A DNA stretch of 64,000 nt from Luteimonas fraxinea (GCF_021233355.1 NZ_CP089507.1:1736001-1800000), one strand, 5' to 3'; shown: positions 10,320 through 19,312, numbered from the stretch's first letter. A program made the numbers and translations. Notes: generated by a model from the sequence alone, not told the origin.

Positions 10320-12041
10320 TCAGTTCGCGCTGACCGTCGCCGTCGTACCGATCAACGACTGCAGCTCGCTCTCGAGCTTGTTGATCCGCTCCGACAACTG
10401 CGACGCTTCCTGCGGGCTGACGTGCACCAGACCGTCGAGCAGTTCCGACAGCTGCAGCAGACGCGTCTGCTGCTCGCGGACATTCAGACGCACACGATGC
10501 GCATGGATGTCGCCGAGCTCGGCATGGCGCGCGCCGCGACGGTAACGTTCGCGCAGCATCATGTGCAGACGGCCGACGACGCGACGATCGCCGTCGCTCC
10601 ACGGCGCGCTGCACCCACGTACGGTTTCGTGCCACGCGGCGAAGCTCGCACGCGGACCGATCTTGCTGCCGTCGTGGTCGACCAGGAACGGTTCTTCGGG
10701 ACTGCCCGCCCAGCGCACTTCTTCCACCTGCTCGCAGCGGAAGAAGAACAGCCATTCGTCGCGATTGAGATCCAGTGGCAGCGCGAGCACGCCAGCGAGA
10801 CCGTCGGCCTCGTCTCGTCCGTCGCTCCAGTCGGCCGCGCGATCGGTGCTGACCGCGCCGGTGCCGGTGTTGCTGCGGCGCAGCCAGTCCAGCAGACCGG
10901 GCACGCGCGCTTCATCGGGCGCACGCCCGGCGCTGTACCAATTGCCGGCCTGCACGAGGCCGACACCGTCACAGTTGATCGCGCGGTTCAACAGGTCGAG
11001 TTCGCCCTGCAAAGCGAGGCGCGGATCGGCGGCGTTGTCGAGGCGCAGTGCCAGCGTGTCGCGCACGCTGCGTGCGCTTTCTTCCAGCGTCACCGAATCC
11101 TGCTGCTCGCGCGACGCGATACGCATCGACACGAACAGGCCGAACAGATCCGCTGCGGCGCGCACGCCCGGCGGCACGCGACGCGGCGTGCGGTGGTGAC
11201 AGGCGATCAACCCCCACAGACGGCCACCGGCGACGATCGAGATCGACATCGACGCGACCACGCCCATGTTGGCGAGATATTCCAGATGCACCGGCGACAC
11301 GCTGCGCAACGCCATCTGCGCGAGATCGAGAGCGCCGCCATGTGCGTCGCGGTCCGGCAAAATCGGCACCGGTGTATAGGTCGCGTCCGGAATCACGCGG
11401 ATGCGGTTGCGCAGGTACAGCGTGCGCGCCTGCACCGGAATGTCGGATTGCGGATAGCGCAGGCCGATGTAGGCCGCTAATGCGGAGTCACGCGATTCGG
11501 CGACGACTTCGCCGGCGTCGTCATGACGGAAGCGGTAGACCATAACGCGGTCGTAGCCGGTCAGCAGACGCACCTGTTCTGCGACGCGCTGGTTGAAATC
11601 GTGGATGTCCTCGCTGCCGGCGACGCGCGCGATCATCGTCTGCGCGACCACGGTCGGCGAACGCTCGCCGGCGCTGCGCGGCTGCGGTTCGATCTCGATG
11701 TGCACCAGACCATCGGCGACGTGGACGCTGATGTCGCACAGGTTCGCCATCGGACCAATGTTGCCGACCGCCGCACGCTGCGGCGGAGCACCGGGTTCAC
11801 CGAAACCGATCGTCTCGGCAATCGCCTGGATCAGGTCGTCGGTCAGGAACTCGCGCAGCGTATGCCGCAACATTTCCCCGGGCATCGCGCCGGTCAGCGT
11901 TTCGATGTTGGCCGAGACGTGACGGATGGTCCAGTCCGGCAACTGGCAGCTGATCAGATAGCCGTGCGGCTGGATGGCGCCCGACAGATGGATCGGTTCG
12001 TTGGCGCAGTCCTGCAGTGCGCGTTCGAGTGCTGGATTCAT
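10320..12041 (-). CDS. bphP: Bacteriophytochrome without kinase output
   Basis: A 573-residue red/far-red photoreceptor with PAS (~18-115), GAF (~140-305) and PHY (~320-500) domains. Key residues are present: Cys12 for thioether attachment of biliverdin, Asp200 in the SDIPVQAR motif, His252 in SPVHLEYLANMG, His282 near the pyrrole water, and the PHY tongue motif PRASF (463-467). After PHY only ~70 residues remain, helical and coiled-coil-like (LNVREQQTRLLQLSELL); there is no histidine kinase and no room for the PAS9 output domain of X. campestris BphP. The ATG at 12041 overlaps the bphO stop as ATGA, with GAGGAG upstream. It presumably signals by protein contact. Confidence 0.93.
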   Translation of the reverse strand: MNPALERALQDCANEPIHLSGAIQPHGYLISCQLPDWTIRHVSANIETLTGAMPGEMLRHTLREFLTDDLIQAIAETIGFGEPGAPPQRAAVGNIGPMANLCDISVHVADGLVHIEIEPQPRSAGERSPTVVAQTMIARVAGSEDIHDFNQRVAEQVRLLTGYDRVMVYRFRHDDAGEVVAESRDSALAAYIGLRYPQSDIPVQARTLYLRNRIRVIPDATYTPVPILPDRDAHGGALDLAQMALRSVSPVHLEYLANMGVVASMSISIVAGGRLWGLIACHHRTPRRVPPGVRAAADLFGLFVSMRIASREQQDSVTLEESARSVRDTLALRLDNAADPRLALQGELDLLNRAINCDGVGLVQAGNWYSAGRAPDEARVPGLLDWLRRSNTGTGAVSTDRAADWSDGRDEADGLAGVLALPLDLNRDEWLFFFRCEQVEEVRWAGSPEEPFLVDHDGSKIGPRASFAAWHETVRGCSAPWSDGDRRVVGRLHMMLRERYRRGARHAELGDIHAHRVRLNVREQQTRLLQLSELLDGLVHVSPQEASQLSERINKLESELQSLIGTTATVSAN

Positions 12042-12622
12042 GCAGCGGGCTCCTCGTGAGGGGCAGAGATCGCGTCGAAGCTGCGTTCGAAACACGACTG
12101 GACCAGCAGAAACGCATCACGTGCGCCCTGCATTAAATGGGTGGTGGGCTGCACGCTGTTCGAACGCGCGACCAGACGATCGAGCACGTTGCGCCATGCA
12201 TCGCCGCCGGCGTGGCGAGCGAGGAAGCGCGCACCGGTGCGCTCGTCGTGGCCCAGCGCCTGCACGCCGCGCAGCAGATGACGCGCGCCGAGACTGCTGC
12301 CGGACATGACGTATTCCCAGCCCAGACGCTCATCCGCGGATTCGACATACGCACGCACACCCGACGGCGGCAGCGGTGTCAGCGACAGATCGCGCAGGTC
12401 ATTCGCCAGCCAGTACGAAGACTGCGGCACCGCGCCGATGACGATCTCGAAGTCGGATGCGAAGCGGTGCATGCCGACCAGATAGCGCGCGTAGGCGAGC
12501 GGCGTACCGAGGCCATCGGCGAAACATGCATCGACGCGCGCATGCAGATCCGACGTCCCCGCGCGCAGCACGTGGCGCAGGTCTGCAGCGTCTGTAACGG
12601 GCTTGCGTGCAGTCGTATTCAT
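12038..12622 (-). CDS. bphO: Heme oxygenase BphO, makes biliverdin
   Basis: A 194-residue bacterial heme oxygenase. The proximal heme ligand is His27 in TSDLHARVDACF, and the distal-helix signature appears as GSSLGARHLL. It opens heme to biliverdin, the chromophore of the phytochrome encoded directly downstream with a 4-nt ATGA overlap. In-frame upstream ATGs at 12712 and 12646 exist, but the ATG at 12622 has a GGA-containing site and begins where the family fold begins. Divergent from oleB, sharing a 162-bp promoter region. Confidence 0.9.
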   Translation of the reverse strand: MNTTARKPVTDAADLRHVLRAGTSDLHARVDACFADGLGTPLAYARYLVGMHRFASDFEIVIGAVPQSSYWLANDLRDLSLTPLPPSGVRAYVESADERLGWEYVMSGSSLGARHLLRGVQALGHDERTGARFLARHAGGDAWRNVLDRLVARSNSVQPTTHLMQGARDAFLLVQSCFERSFDAISAPHEEPAA

Positions 12623-12784
12623 TTTTCCAGCATAAGCCAATGCCATACCCGCCACAGTCTCCCAGCGCACACAGTGCAGTGGCCCTTCAGCGCCGTGAAG
12701 ATGGGCTTTCACGCGGCTTCCGGGCCCACATGCATCCGCCGTTTACAATGCATCGTATTCATCGCAGCCCCTGGTCCTCGCCCC
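12623..12784. promoter_or_regulatory. Divergent bphO / oleB control region
   Basis: A 162-bp region between the divergent bphO and oleB starts. It must hold the promoter of the phytochrome operon and probably that of oleB (candidate -10 TACAAT at 12744-12749 with no convincing -35). I could not recognise a defined operator. Confidence 0.4.
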
Positions 12785-13687
12785 GTGCAGCTTCCCGATT
12801 ACCCGTTCGAAGGTCACCGATTCGAAGCGCGCCCCGGCGTGCAGATGCATTACCTCGACGAGGGTCCGCGCGACGGCGAGATCGTGCTGATGCTGCACGG
12901 CAATCCGTCCTGGAGTTACTACTGGCGCCATCTGGTACTGGGCCTGCGCGACCGCTACCGCTGCATCGTGCCGGACCACATCGGCATGGGCTGGTCGGAC
13001 AAACCGGACGATGCGCCGGGCGCGCTGCAGCGCTACGACTACACCTTGGCCTCGCGCGTCGAGGACATCGGCGCCCTGCTCGCGCACCTCGGCATCGACG
13101 GCCCGGTGACGCTGGCGGTGCACGACTGGGGCGGCATGATCGGCTTCGGGTGGGCGCTGGAACACATGCCGCAGGTCAAGCGTCTGGTGATCACCAATAC
13201 CGCCGCGTTCCCGCTGCCGACCGAGAAGCCGATGCCGTGGCAGATCGCGCTCGGCCGCGACTACACCGTCGGCGAGTGGATCATCCGCGGCGTCAATGCG
13301 TTCTCCGCCGGCGCCTCGTGGCAGGGCGTCGAGACGCGCATGCCAGCCGATGTGCGCCTTGCGTATGTCGCGCCCTACGACAGCTGGGCCAACCGCATCA
13401 GCACCGTGCGTTTCATGCAGGACATCCCGCTCGGCCCGAAGGACCGCGCCTGGCCGCTGCTCGAAGCGGCCGGAAAGCGTCTGCCCGAGTACGCCGACCG
13501 GCCCGCCTTCATCGGTTGGGGCCTGAAGGATTTCGTGTTCGACCACCACTTCCTCGCCGGCTTCCGCGCGGCGTTGCCGCAGGCAGAAGTGATGGCGTTC
13601 GGGGACGCGGGGCATTACGTGCTCGAAGACAAGCACGCGGTCCTGGTGCCGGCGATCCGCACGTTTCTGGATACAAATCCGATCTGA
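12785..13687 (+). CDS. oleB: OleB, haloalkane-dehalogenase-fold beta-lactone decarboxylase
   Basis: A 300-residue alpha/beta hydrolase starting at a GTG. The oxyanion motif is HGNPSWSYYW, the nucleophile Asp114 sits in VHDWGGMIG, and the His in GDAGHYVLED. The sequence follows X. campestris OleB closely, including the aspartate position. OleB converts the beta-lactone made by OleC into a cis-alkene and CO2. A haloalkane dehalogenase is the alternative label for the fold, but oleA nearby supports OleB. It is separated from oleA by the bphO-bphP operon, and no oleC follows, which is unusual. A possible -10 element TACAAT lies at 12744-12749. Confidence 0.9.
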   Translation: MQLPDYPFEGHRFEARPGVQMHYLDEGPRDGEIVLMLHGNPSWSYYWRHLVLGLRDRYRCIVPDHIGMGWSDKPDDAPGALQRYDYTLASRVEDIGALLAHLGIDGPVTLAVHDWGGMIGFGWALEHMPQVKRLVITNTAAFPLPTEKPMPWQIALGRDYTVGEWIIRGVNAFSAGASWQGVETRMPADVRLAYVAPYDSWANRISTVRFMQDIPLGPKDRAWPLLEAAGKRLPEYADRPAFIGWGLKDFVFDHHFLAGFRAALPQAEVMAFGDAGHYVLEDKHAVLVPAIRTFLDTNPI

Positions 13688-13823
13688 GGCGCCATGCGTC
13701 CAGAGGTTTGCGGCGGCACACAACGCGGTGTCCGCGCGTGCTTCGCAGGATGGGTGGCGCACAGCGAACGCCGTCGCGTCGATCAAGCACGCGTACCAGT
13801 GAACCCGCATCGCCGATGCGGAA

Positions 13824-14258
13824 TCAGACGATCGGCACAGCGCCCGCATAAGAGTTCGACGCGCCACCGAACAACGCCTCGGGCGCGATCGCGTCGACCA
13901 GCACCACGTCGATCGTCGACACCCAATCGGCAACCGTCAGTGCCGGCAGTCCATGCGCCACGCGCGCGCGATCGCACTGCGGACTCGCCGCACCGGATTC
14001 CCACGACGCCTGCACATCGCGGCAGGCCTGTGGCCGCACCGCATGGATCGTGCAACGCGAAGACGTGCCGATCTCGGCGTCGAGCGCCACGCAGCGCGGT
14101 TGCGATTGCCAGGTGCCGCGCATCACGACCTGATGCGGACCGAAGGTCTCGGTGAGCGCATGCGGCACGACGCCGCCGGACGCATCGGTGTCCATCCAGT
14201 GCATCGACACCCGGTACTGGCTGCAGCAGGCCCCACAGGTCATACACGGATGGCGCAT
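13824..14258 (-). CDS. YkgJ-family cysteine-cluster protein
   Basis: A 144-residue protein with the YkgJ/FliB-like cysteine pattern: CMTCGACC near the N-terminus, then single Cys residues in QPRCVAL, SSRCTIH and PQACRDV. The family is thought to bind zinc or an iron-sulfur cluster; its function is not established. It ends 136 bp from oleB in convergent orientation. The region between (13688-13823) has no gene that I can support. Confidence 0.88.
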   Translation of the reverse strand: MRHPCMTCGACCSQYRVSMHWMDTDASGGVVPHALTETFGPHQVVMRGTWQSQPRCVALDAEIGTSSRCTIHAVRPQACRDVQASWESGAASPQCDRARVAHGLPALTVADWVSTIDVVLVDAIAPEALFGGASNSYAGAVPIV

Positions 14259-14394
14259 GGGACGACCCCGGGGATCGCGAACACGGACAAGGAGCGCGGA
14301 GTCTTGGCGTCAGCCATGCAACGCGCAAGTGCCACGGCGCGGCCCTTCAGGATTCCGTTTGCAGCCGACCCGCGTACCGCAACGGACGCCCGCC

Positions 14395-14865
14395 TCAGGC
14401 GTTCGCAGTCGGCCGCCGGATCGCCACGTAACGCGCCTGCATTTCGGTCGCCGTGCTGCCATCAGGCAACGCGATGCGCGCAGTGAGTGCGACGCGTGCA
14501 CGGCCGCGTTCGCGCAGCGTGCGCGCGAATGTCGACCAGTCGCCGGCCTCGTCGAGCGTGGCCTCGGCTTCGAGATCGCCGAGCAGCGGCGCGCGGTAGC
14601 GGACTGTGGAATCGGCCACGTAGACCTCGGCATCGAGACCGGCCTGTTCCACGCGCAGCGTCACCAGACCCCAGGCCGCGAGCGTCATCACCGACACCAG
14701 ACTGCCGCCGAATGCGGAGCCCTTGTCGTTGACGTGCGAGGACAGCGGCGCGTGCAGGCGCAGGGAATCGCCGTCGTAACCGGCAACGGACACGTCCATC
14801 GCCGCGACGGGCGGCATCGAACCGTAATAAGCCTCGAGGGCGCGGAGCGAATCATCGAGCGTCAT
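14395..14865 (-). CDS. Hotdog-fold thioesterase (YiiD C-terminal type)
   Basis: A 156-residue single-domain protein resembling the C-terminal thioesterase domain of YiiD. The hotdog core with the HVNDKGSAFGGSLVSVMTLA helix is clear. It probably hydrolyses acyl-CoA or acyl-ACP thioesters. The ATG at 14865 has AGGA 8 nt upstream; a longer frame to 14958 has no such support. Divergent from hemD with 66 bp between starts. Confidence 0.85.
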   Translation of the reverse strand: MTLDDSLRALEAYYGSMPPVAAMDVSVAGYDGDSLRLHAPLSSHVNDKGSAFGGSLVSVMTLAAWGLVTLRVEQAGLDAEVYVADSTVRYRAPLLGDLEAEATLDEAGDWSTFARTLRERGRARVALTARIALPDGSTATEMQARYVAIRRPTANA

Positions 14866-14931
14866 GCGGAATCCTGTGGGGGTGCGGTCGTCCGGCTTGC
14901 GCCGCAACACCGCAGCCACCAAGCTTGGCGC

Positions 14932-15708
14932 ATGCATGCCGCGCCGGCTTTCCCGCATCTGGCGGGATATTACGTCATCTCGCTACGGCCGGCCGGTGCA
15001 CATTCAGGCCTGCGCCGCGAAGCCGCACGTCTCGGCGCGCGCACGTTCGCGCTGTCGCCGTGGCGCATCGCGCATCTCGACGACGCCGGTACGCGCGATG
15101 CATTGCGACACGCACTCGCCGCTGATGTCGTGATCTTCACAAGTCCGCCGTCGGTCGCTGCGGCCTCCATGCTGCAGACACTCGTCGCGTGCGACACGCA
15201 ATCTTGGCTCGCCGTTGGCGCAGGGACGGCAACCGCACTCGAACGTGCCGGCATCGTCGGCGTTCGTGCACCCGCGCGCATGGACAGCGAAGGTTTGCTG
15301 TCACTGCCGGAGCTGGCGGACGTGCAAGGTCGCAGCGTCGGACTGGTCACCGCACCGGGCGGACGCGGCGTGATCGCGCAGACGCTTTCCGATGCAGGCG
15401 CGGATCTGCGCCGCGCCGATGTCTACGCACGCGTGCCGACACCACCATCGCCGACGCGTATCGCCAGGTTGATGGCATTGCCCGCGCCGTGGCTGCTACC
15501 GCTGAGCAGTGGCGAGGCGCTGCAGCGCACATTTGACACGCTGCCGCCCGAGGCAGTCGCGCGTCTGCGCGAGGCGCGCGTGCTCGCCGCCAGCGCGCGA
15601 CTTGCCGATCTCGCCCGGGACGCCGGATTCGCGCGGATCGAACAGGCGACGGATGCGCGTCCGGCCTCATTGCTGGCGGCAGCCTCACCGGATCACCCAG
15701 CCAGCTGA
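14932..15708 (+). CDS. hemD: Uroporphyrinogen-III synthase
   Basis: A 258-residue HemD, which closes and inverts the hydroxymethylbilane ring in heme and siroheme synthesis. The family is weakly conserved, but the two-domain pattern is visible: VVIFTSPPSVAAASML in the first half and GLVTAPGGRGVIAQTLSDAGA then VYARVP in the second. The downstream hemY supports the call. The ATG lacks a good ribosome site. In many gammaproteobacteria hemC precedes hemD; here a divergent thioesterase does. Confidence 0.87.
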   Translation: MHAAPAFPHLAGYYVISLRPAGAHSGLRREAARLGARTFALSPWRIAHLDDAGTRDALRHALAADVVIFTSPPSVAAASMLQTLVACDTQSWLAVGAGTATALERAGIVGVRAPARMDSEGLLSLPELADVQGRSVGLVTAPGGRGVIAQTLSDAGADLRRADVYARVPTPPSPTRIARLMALPAPWLLPLSSGEALQRTFDTLPPEAVARLREARVLAASARLADLARDAGFARIEQATDARPASLLAAASPDHPAS

Positions 15709-15793
15709 ATGGACGCGCGGACCCGCGACGGGGCCGTCACGACGGGCTCTGGCACCGTAGCGATCTATCCCCTGCGCCATCCGGAATTCCGCC

Positions 15794-17080
15794 ATGTCCT
15801 TGCTCCGAGCCCTGCTGGTCTGGATCGTCATCGCCCTTCTCGGCGCGCTGGCCGCGCAACTGCTGATGTCGGGCGATCCCGGCTACGTGCTGGTCCGCCG
15901 CGGTGGCGTCGACTACACGACGACGGTCATCAATGCGATCGCTATGCTGCTCGGCGCGATGGTCGTGGTCTGGCTGCTGGTCACGTTGATCCTGCTGCCG
16001 TTCCGCAGCTGGGGCCGCTACCGCGAGACCAAGGCGCAGAGCCGCGTCGGCGAGGGTCTCGATGCGCTGCATCAGGGTCATTACGCCCGTGCCGAAAAGC
16101 TGCTGGCGCAGTCCGCCGACGAGAACCCGCATTACGAGCCCGCCGCACGCATCGCCGCGACCCAGGCCGCGATCGGACGCGGCGACGATGCCGGCGCGCG
16201 TGCCCATCTCGACAAGTTCGGTGATCGCCATCCGGCGACGCGCGCCATCGCGCTGGCCGAACTCGCACTGCTCGACGAACGCCCGATCGATGCGCTGACC
16301 GCGCTCGATACGCCGGCCGCGCAGCCGCTGCCGCCGCGTGGTCTGGCGCTACGCGCCGATGCCTGGGCGATGACCGGCCATGCCGCCGAAGCCTATGGCC
16401 TGCTCGGCGCACTGCGTCGCCAGAACGCGTTGCCGGAAGCGCAGCTCGAACTCCGCGAGATCCGCTGGGCCGCCGCGTCGCTGCACGAAGCGGCCGATGC
16501 CAACGTGCTGGCCGAGCGCTGGGAAGCACTGCCCAAGCACATCCGCACAGAGACGCCGGTGGTGCTGGCGTACGCCGATCGCGCGGTCGCGCTGGGCTGG
16601 AACCACGCCGCGCTCAAGAGTCTCGAAACTTCGCTTGATGCGCGTTGGGACGAGCGTGTCGCTGCGCGCTACGCATCGTTAGAGGTCGGCGATCCCGCGC
16701 ATCGCCAGTCGCGCATGGAGCGTTGGCTCAACGCGCATCCGTCGAGCCCCGGCGTGATGCTCGGCCTCGCGCGCCTGCATCACATGCAACGCGACTGGCC
16801 GAACTCGCGCGACTACCTGCAGCGCGCGATCGACCAGGGCGCCGGCAGCGATGCATGGGTGCAGATGGGCGACGCGTACGCCGCCGAAGGCGACGATCGC
16901 AACGCACGCCTGTGCTACGCGAACGCCCTGCGCGCCGCCCGCAACGAACCGGTGGTCGCGCTTCCGCCGGCAACGCCGCTCGCAGCGCACGACGATCTGA
17001 TCGAACCCGAGACGCGTGATGCGCACGGCCTGCCGTACGTGCACGGAGACGCAGCGCCGCATCCGACGGATCGATTCTGA
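15794..17080 (+). CDS. hemY: HemY, inner-membrane TPR protein of the heme locus
   Basis: A 428-residue protein with two N-terminal membrane segments (residues ~4-25 and ~45-66), the HemY_N signature (GYVLVRRGG) and a TPR-rich soluble part. It belongs to the gammaproteobacterial HemY group, whose exact role beside heme synthesis is unclear; it is unrelated to the HemY protoporphyrinogen oxidase of Bacillus. A GGAA site precedes the ATG. It follows hemD by 85 bp with no hemX gene between them. Confidence 0.9.
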   Translation: MSLLRALLVWIVIALLGALAAQLLMSGDPGYVLVRRGGVDYTTTVINAIAMLLGAMVVVWLLVTLILLPFRSWGRYRETKAQSRVGEGLDALHQGHYARAEKLLAQSADENPHYEPAARIAATQAAIGRGDDAGARAHLDKFGDRHPATRAIALAELALLDERPIDALTALDTPAAQPLPPRGLALRADAWAMTGHAAEAYGLLGALRRQNALPEAQLELREIRWAAASLHEAADANVLAERWEALPKHIRTETPVVLAYADRAVALGWNHAALKSLETSLDARWDERVAARYASLEVGDPAHRQSRMERWLNAHPSSPGVMLGLARLHHMQRDWPNSRDYLQRAIDQGAGSDAWVQMGDAYAAEGDDRNARLCYANALRAARNEPVVALPPATPLAAHDDLIEPETRDAHGLPYVHGDAAPHPTDRF

Positions 17081-17150
17081 TCTCGGACGTGTCTGGCACT
17101 CGCTGCGACGGCGAGCGCGGATGACACCTCTGCCTTCAAGAAAACGCGTG

Positions 17151-17169
17151 CCCCGGACCTGATCCGGGG
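17151..17169. repeat. Small palindrome downstream of hemY
   Basis: CCCCGGA and TCCGGGG flank a 5-nt loop. There is no T-run, so I call it a short palindromic repeat rather than a terminator. The rest of the 17081-17349 gap holds no gene that I can support. Confidence 0.5.
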
Positions 17170-17349
17170 TGAACGGGCGACGCGCCCCGGGTGAGCGCGA
17201 GCTCTTCAGCAACTGGTTTTGACGCGCCGTCTCGACGACCCGAGGCGGCTCCGATCAAGGCAGGTGCGCTGGCAACAGATCAGCGAGCAGGCGTTGAAAG
17301 TGGACGTTGTCCACGACGCTGACAGCGCTCCGCAGAGCGCCGCCAACCT

Positions 17350-17925
17350 TCAACGCATCGAGCGGTGCACCGCCACTGCGCCATCGATCGCCTGATCCAG
17401 CGTGATCTCCGCCGCACGCCCACGCCCGTTGCTCGCCAGCGTGACCGTGACCGGCCCGACGATGACCTGCGGACCCACGGGGCCAAGCGGCGCGTTGCCA
17501 TCGAGCAGCGCATCGGGAATCGCGACGAAGCCACCCAGCGCGGCCACGCGCGGATCCTCGACATACATGCCGGCGCGCTGCATGTCATGCGCGGTCAGCG
17601 GTTCGTTGTCGACGATGACGATCGCGCCGATCGCCGCGCCGTCGTCGGGGGCACGCCAGGCGCAGCTGATGCCGTAGCTCTCGGGCGTGTCCTGCCGGGT
17701 GCCGGCGTCGTCGACGGCCTCGAGACCGTCGACCAGGCCGCCGAGCGCCGACGCCAGATGCGGACAGTTCGGCAAGGCATCGCGCGGTGGCGGCGCGGAG
17801 ACCAGCTGCGGACCGGACGCGGTCGGCGGCTGCGGTGCTTCTGCTTCGTTCTTGTCGCACGCGGCGAACGCGCACACGGCGACGGCGAGCAGGACGAGGC
17901 GGCCCGAAGTACGGAACACGGACAT
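17350..17925 (-). CDS. Putative lipoprotein, unknown function
   Basis: A 191-residue protein with a lipoprotein signal (LLAVAVCAFAAC, lipobox Cys ~23), followed by a proline-rich linker and a globular part with three further cysteines. I do not recognise the family. It lies 17 bp downstream of fadI on the same strand with a GGGAG ribosome site, so the two are probably co-transcribed, although a functional link is not evident. Confidence 0.8.
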   Translation of the reverse strand: MSVFRTSGRLVLLAVAVCAFAACDKNEAEAPQPPTASGPQLVSAPPPRDALPNCPHLASALGGLVDGLEAVDDAGTRQDTPESYGISCAWRAPDDGAAIGAIVIVDNEPLTAHDMQRAGMYVEDPRVAALGGFVAIPDALLDGNAPLGPVGPQVIVGPVTVTLASNGRGRAAEITLDQAIDGAVAVHRSMR

Positions 17926-17942
17926 GACGACGCTCCCTGCGA

Positions 17943-19220
17943 TCAGCGTTCGAGGATCGCGACGACGCCCATGCCGCCGGCGGTGCAGATCGAGATCAGC
18001 GCGCGGCCACCGCCGCGTTCTTTCAGCTGCTTCGCGGCCGTGGCGACGACGCGCGCACCGGTCGCCGCGAACGGATGACCCGCCGCGAGCGACGAGCCGA
18101 CCGGATTGAGTTTCGCCGGATCGATACGGCCGAGCGGCGCGTCGAGACCGAGGCGCGTGCGGCAGTAGTCCTCGCTCTCCCAGGCGCGCAGCGTGCACAG
18201 CACCTGCGCAGCGAACGCCTCGTGGATTTCGTAGATGTCGAAATCCTGCAGCGTGAGGTTGTTGCGCGCGAGCATTTCGGCGACCGCAACGGTCGGCGCC
18301 ATCAGCAGGCCTTCGCCGTGCACGAAATCGACCGCCGACACGTGTGCGTCGCGGATGTGGCACAGCACTTCATGCCCGTGCGTCGCGGCCCATTCGTCGC
18401 TGGCCAGCAGACACGCGGAGGCGCCATCGGTCAGCGGCGTGGAATTCGCGGCGGTCAGCGTGCCGCGGCCGGAGACCTTGTCGAACGCCGGCTTCAGCGT
18501 CGCCAGCTTCGCCAGCGACGTGTCGGGACGCAGGATGTTGTCGCGCGAGACGCCGCGGAAACTCACCACCAGATCGTCGAAGAAGCCGCGCTCGTAGGCG
18601 GCGGCCAGCTTGTGGTGCGAGGCGACGGCGAGTTCGTCCTGCGAATCACGCGCGATGTTCCACTCCTTCGCCATGTCCTCGCAGTGCTCGCCCATCGACT
18701 TGCCGGTGCGCGGCTCGGCAACGCCCGGGAAATCGGGCTTGAGCTCGCGCAGGCGGAAGCCCTTGAACGCGGCCAGCTTGTCCTTCGGCGTCTTCGCCGC
18801 ATTCGCAGCCAGCAGACGGCGACGCAGCGCGCGGCCGTAAACGATCGGCACGTCCGACGTGGTGTCCGAACCGCCACCGATGCCCGACTCGATCTGGCCG
18901 GCGGCGATCTTGTTGCCGATCGTGATGATCGAATCCAGCGACGTGCCGCAGGCACGCTGCAGGGTGATGCCCGGCGTCAGCGGCGACAGGCCCGACGACA
19001 GCGCGGCCTCGCGGCCCAGATTCCAGTCGCTGGAATGCTTGATCACCGCGCCCATCGCGACTTCGCCGAGCTGCTGGCCGTGCAGGCCGAACTTCTCGAC
19101 CAGGGCCCCGAGCGTGCGCACCGACATCCCGAGATTTCCGACGTCCGCATAGGCGGTGTTCTGGCGGCAGAACGGAATACGAACGCCGCCGAGCACGGCG
19201 ACGGGACGACCTAGCAGCAT
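17943..19220 (-). CDS. fadI: Acetyl-CoA acyltransferase (thiolase), FadI-like
   Basis: A 425-residue thiolase. The nucleophile Cys91 sits in LQRACGTSLDS, the catalytic His motifs are YEIHEAFAAQ and GHPFAATGAR, and the second Cys is in CTAGGMG. Length and the KPDFPGVAEPRTGKSMGEH insertion resemble the FadI subtype, the beta subunit of the anaerobic-type fatty-acid oxidation complex; no fadJ partner is in the window. I chose the ATG at 19220, preceded by GAGG; 45 further in-frame residues upstream look non-coding. Confidence 0.9.
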   Translation of the reverse strand: MLLGRPVAVLGGVRIPFCRQNTAYADVGNLGMSVRTLGALVEKFGLHGQQLGEVAMGAVIKHSSDWNLGREAALSSGLSPLTPGITLQRACGTSLDSIITIGNKIAAGQIESGIGGGSDTTSDVPIVYGRALRRRLLAANAAKTPKDKLAAFKGFRLRELKPDFPGVAEPRTGKSMGEHCEDMAKEWNIARDSQDELAVASHHKLAAAYERGFFDDLVVSFRGVSRDNILRPDTSLAKLATLKPAFDKVSGRGTLTAANSTPLTDGASACLLASDEWAATHGHEVLCHIRDAHVSAVDFVHGEGLLMAPTVAVAEMLARNNLTLQDFDIYEIHEAFAAQVLCTLRAWESEDYCRTRLGLDAPLGRIDPAKLNPVGSSLAAGHPFAATGARVVATAAKQLKERGGGRALISICTAGGMGVVAILER

Positions 19221-19252
19221 CGGAATGACCTCGACAGGACCTGCGTGAGACT

Positions 19253-19268
19253 GTCCCTGACACGGGAC
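19253..19268. promoter_or_regulatory. Inverted repeat between fadI and a divergent gene
   Basis: GTCCC-TGACAC-GGGAC lies in the 92-bp gap between the divergent fadI and the 299-residue protein gene. A CATAAT at 19272-19277 could be a -10 element for the rightward gene. The repeat may be an operator, but no regulator is identified. Confidence 0.35.
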
Positions 19269-19312
19269 GGGCATAATGTGAACGAGTGTATCGCTGAGCA
19301 TGTGCACGGCCA

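Noticed and set aside
13688..13823. A short gene between oleB and the YkgJ-type gene
   Set aside because: Frames here are short, Arg-rich and without ribosome site; one runs antisense into the neighbour.
17151..17169. Hairpin after hemY as an intrinsic terminator
   Set aside because: Only a 7-bp stem and no T-run; it is 70 bp from the stop and looks like a dispersed short palindrome.
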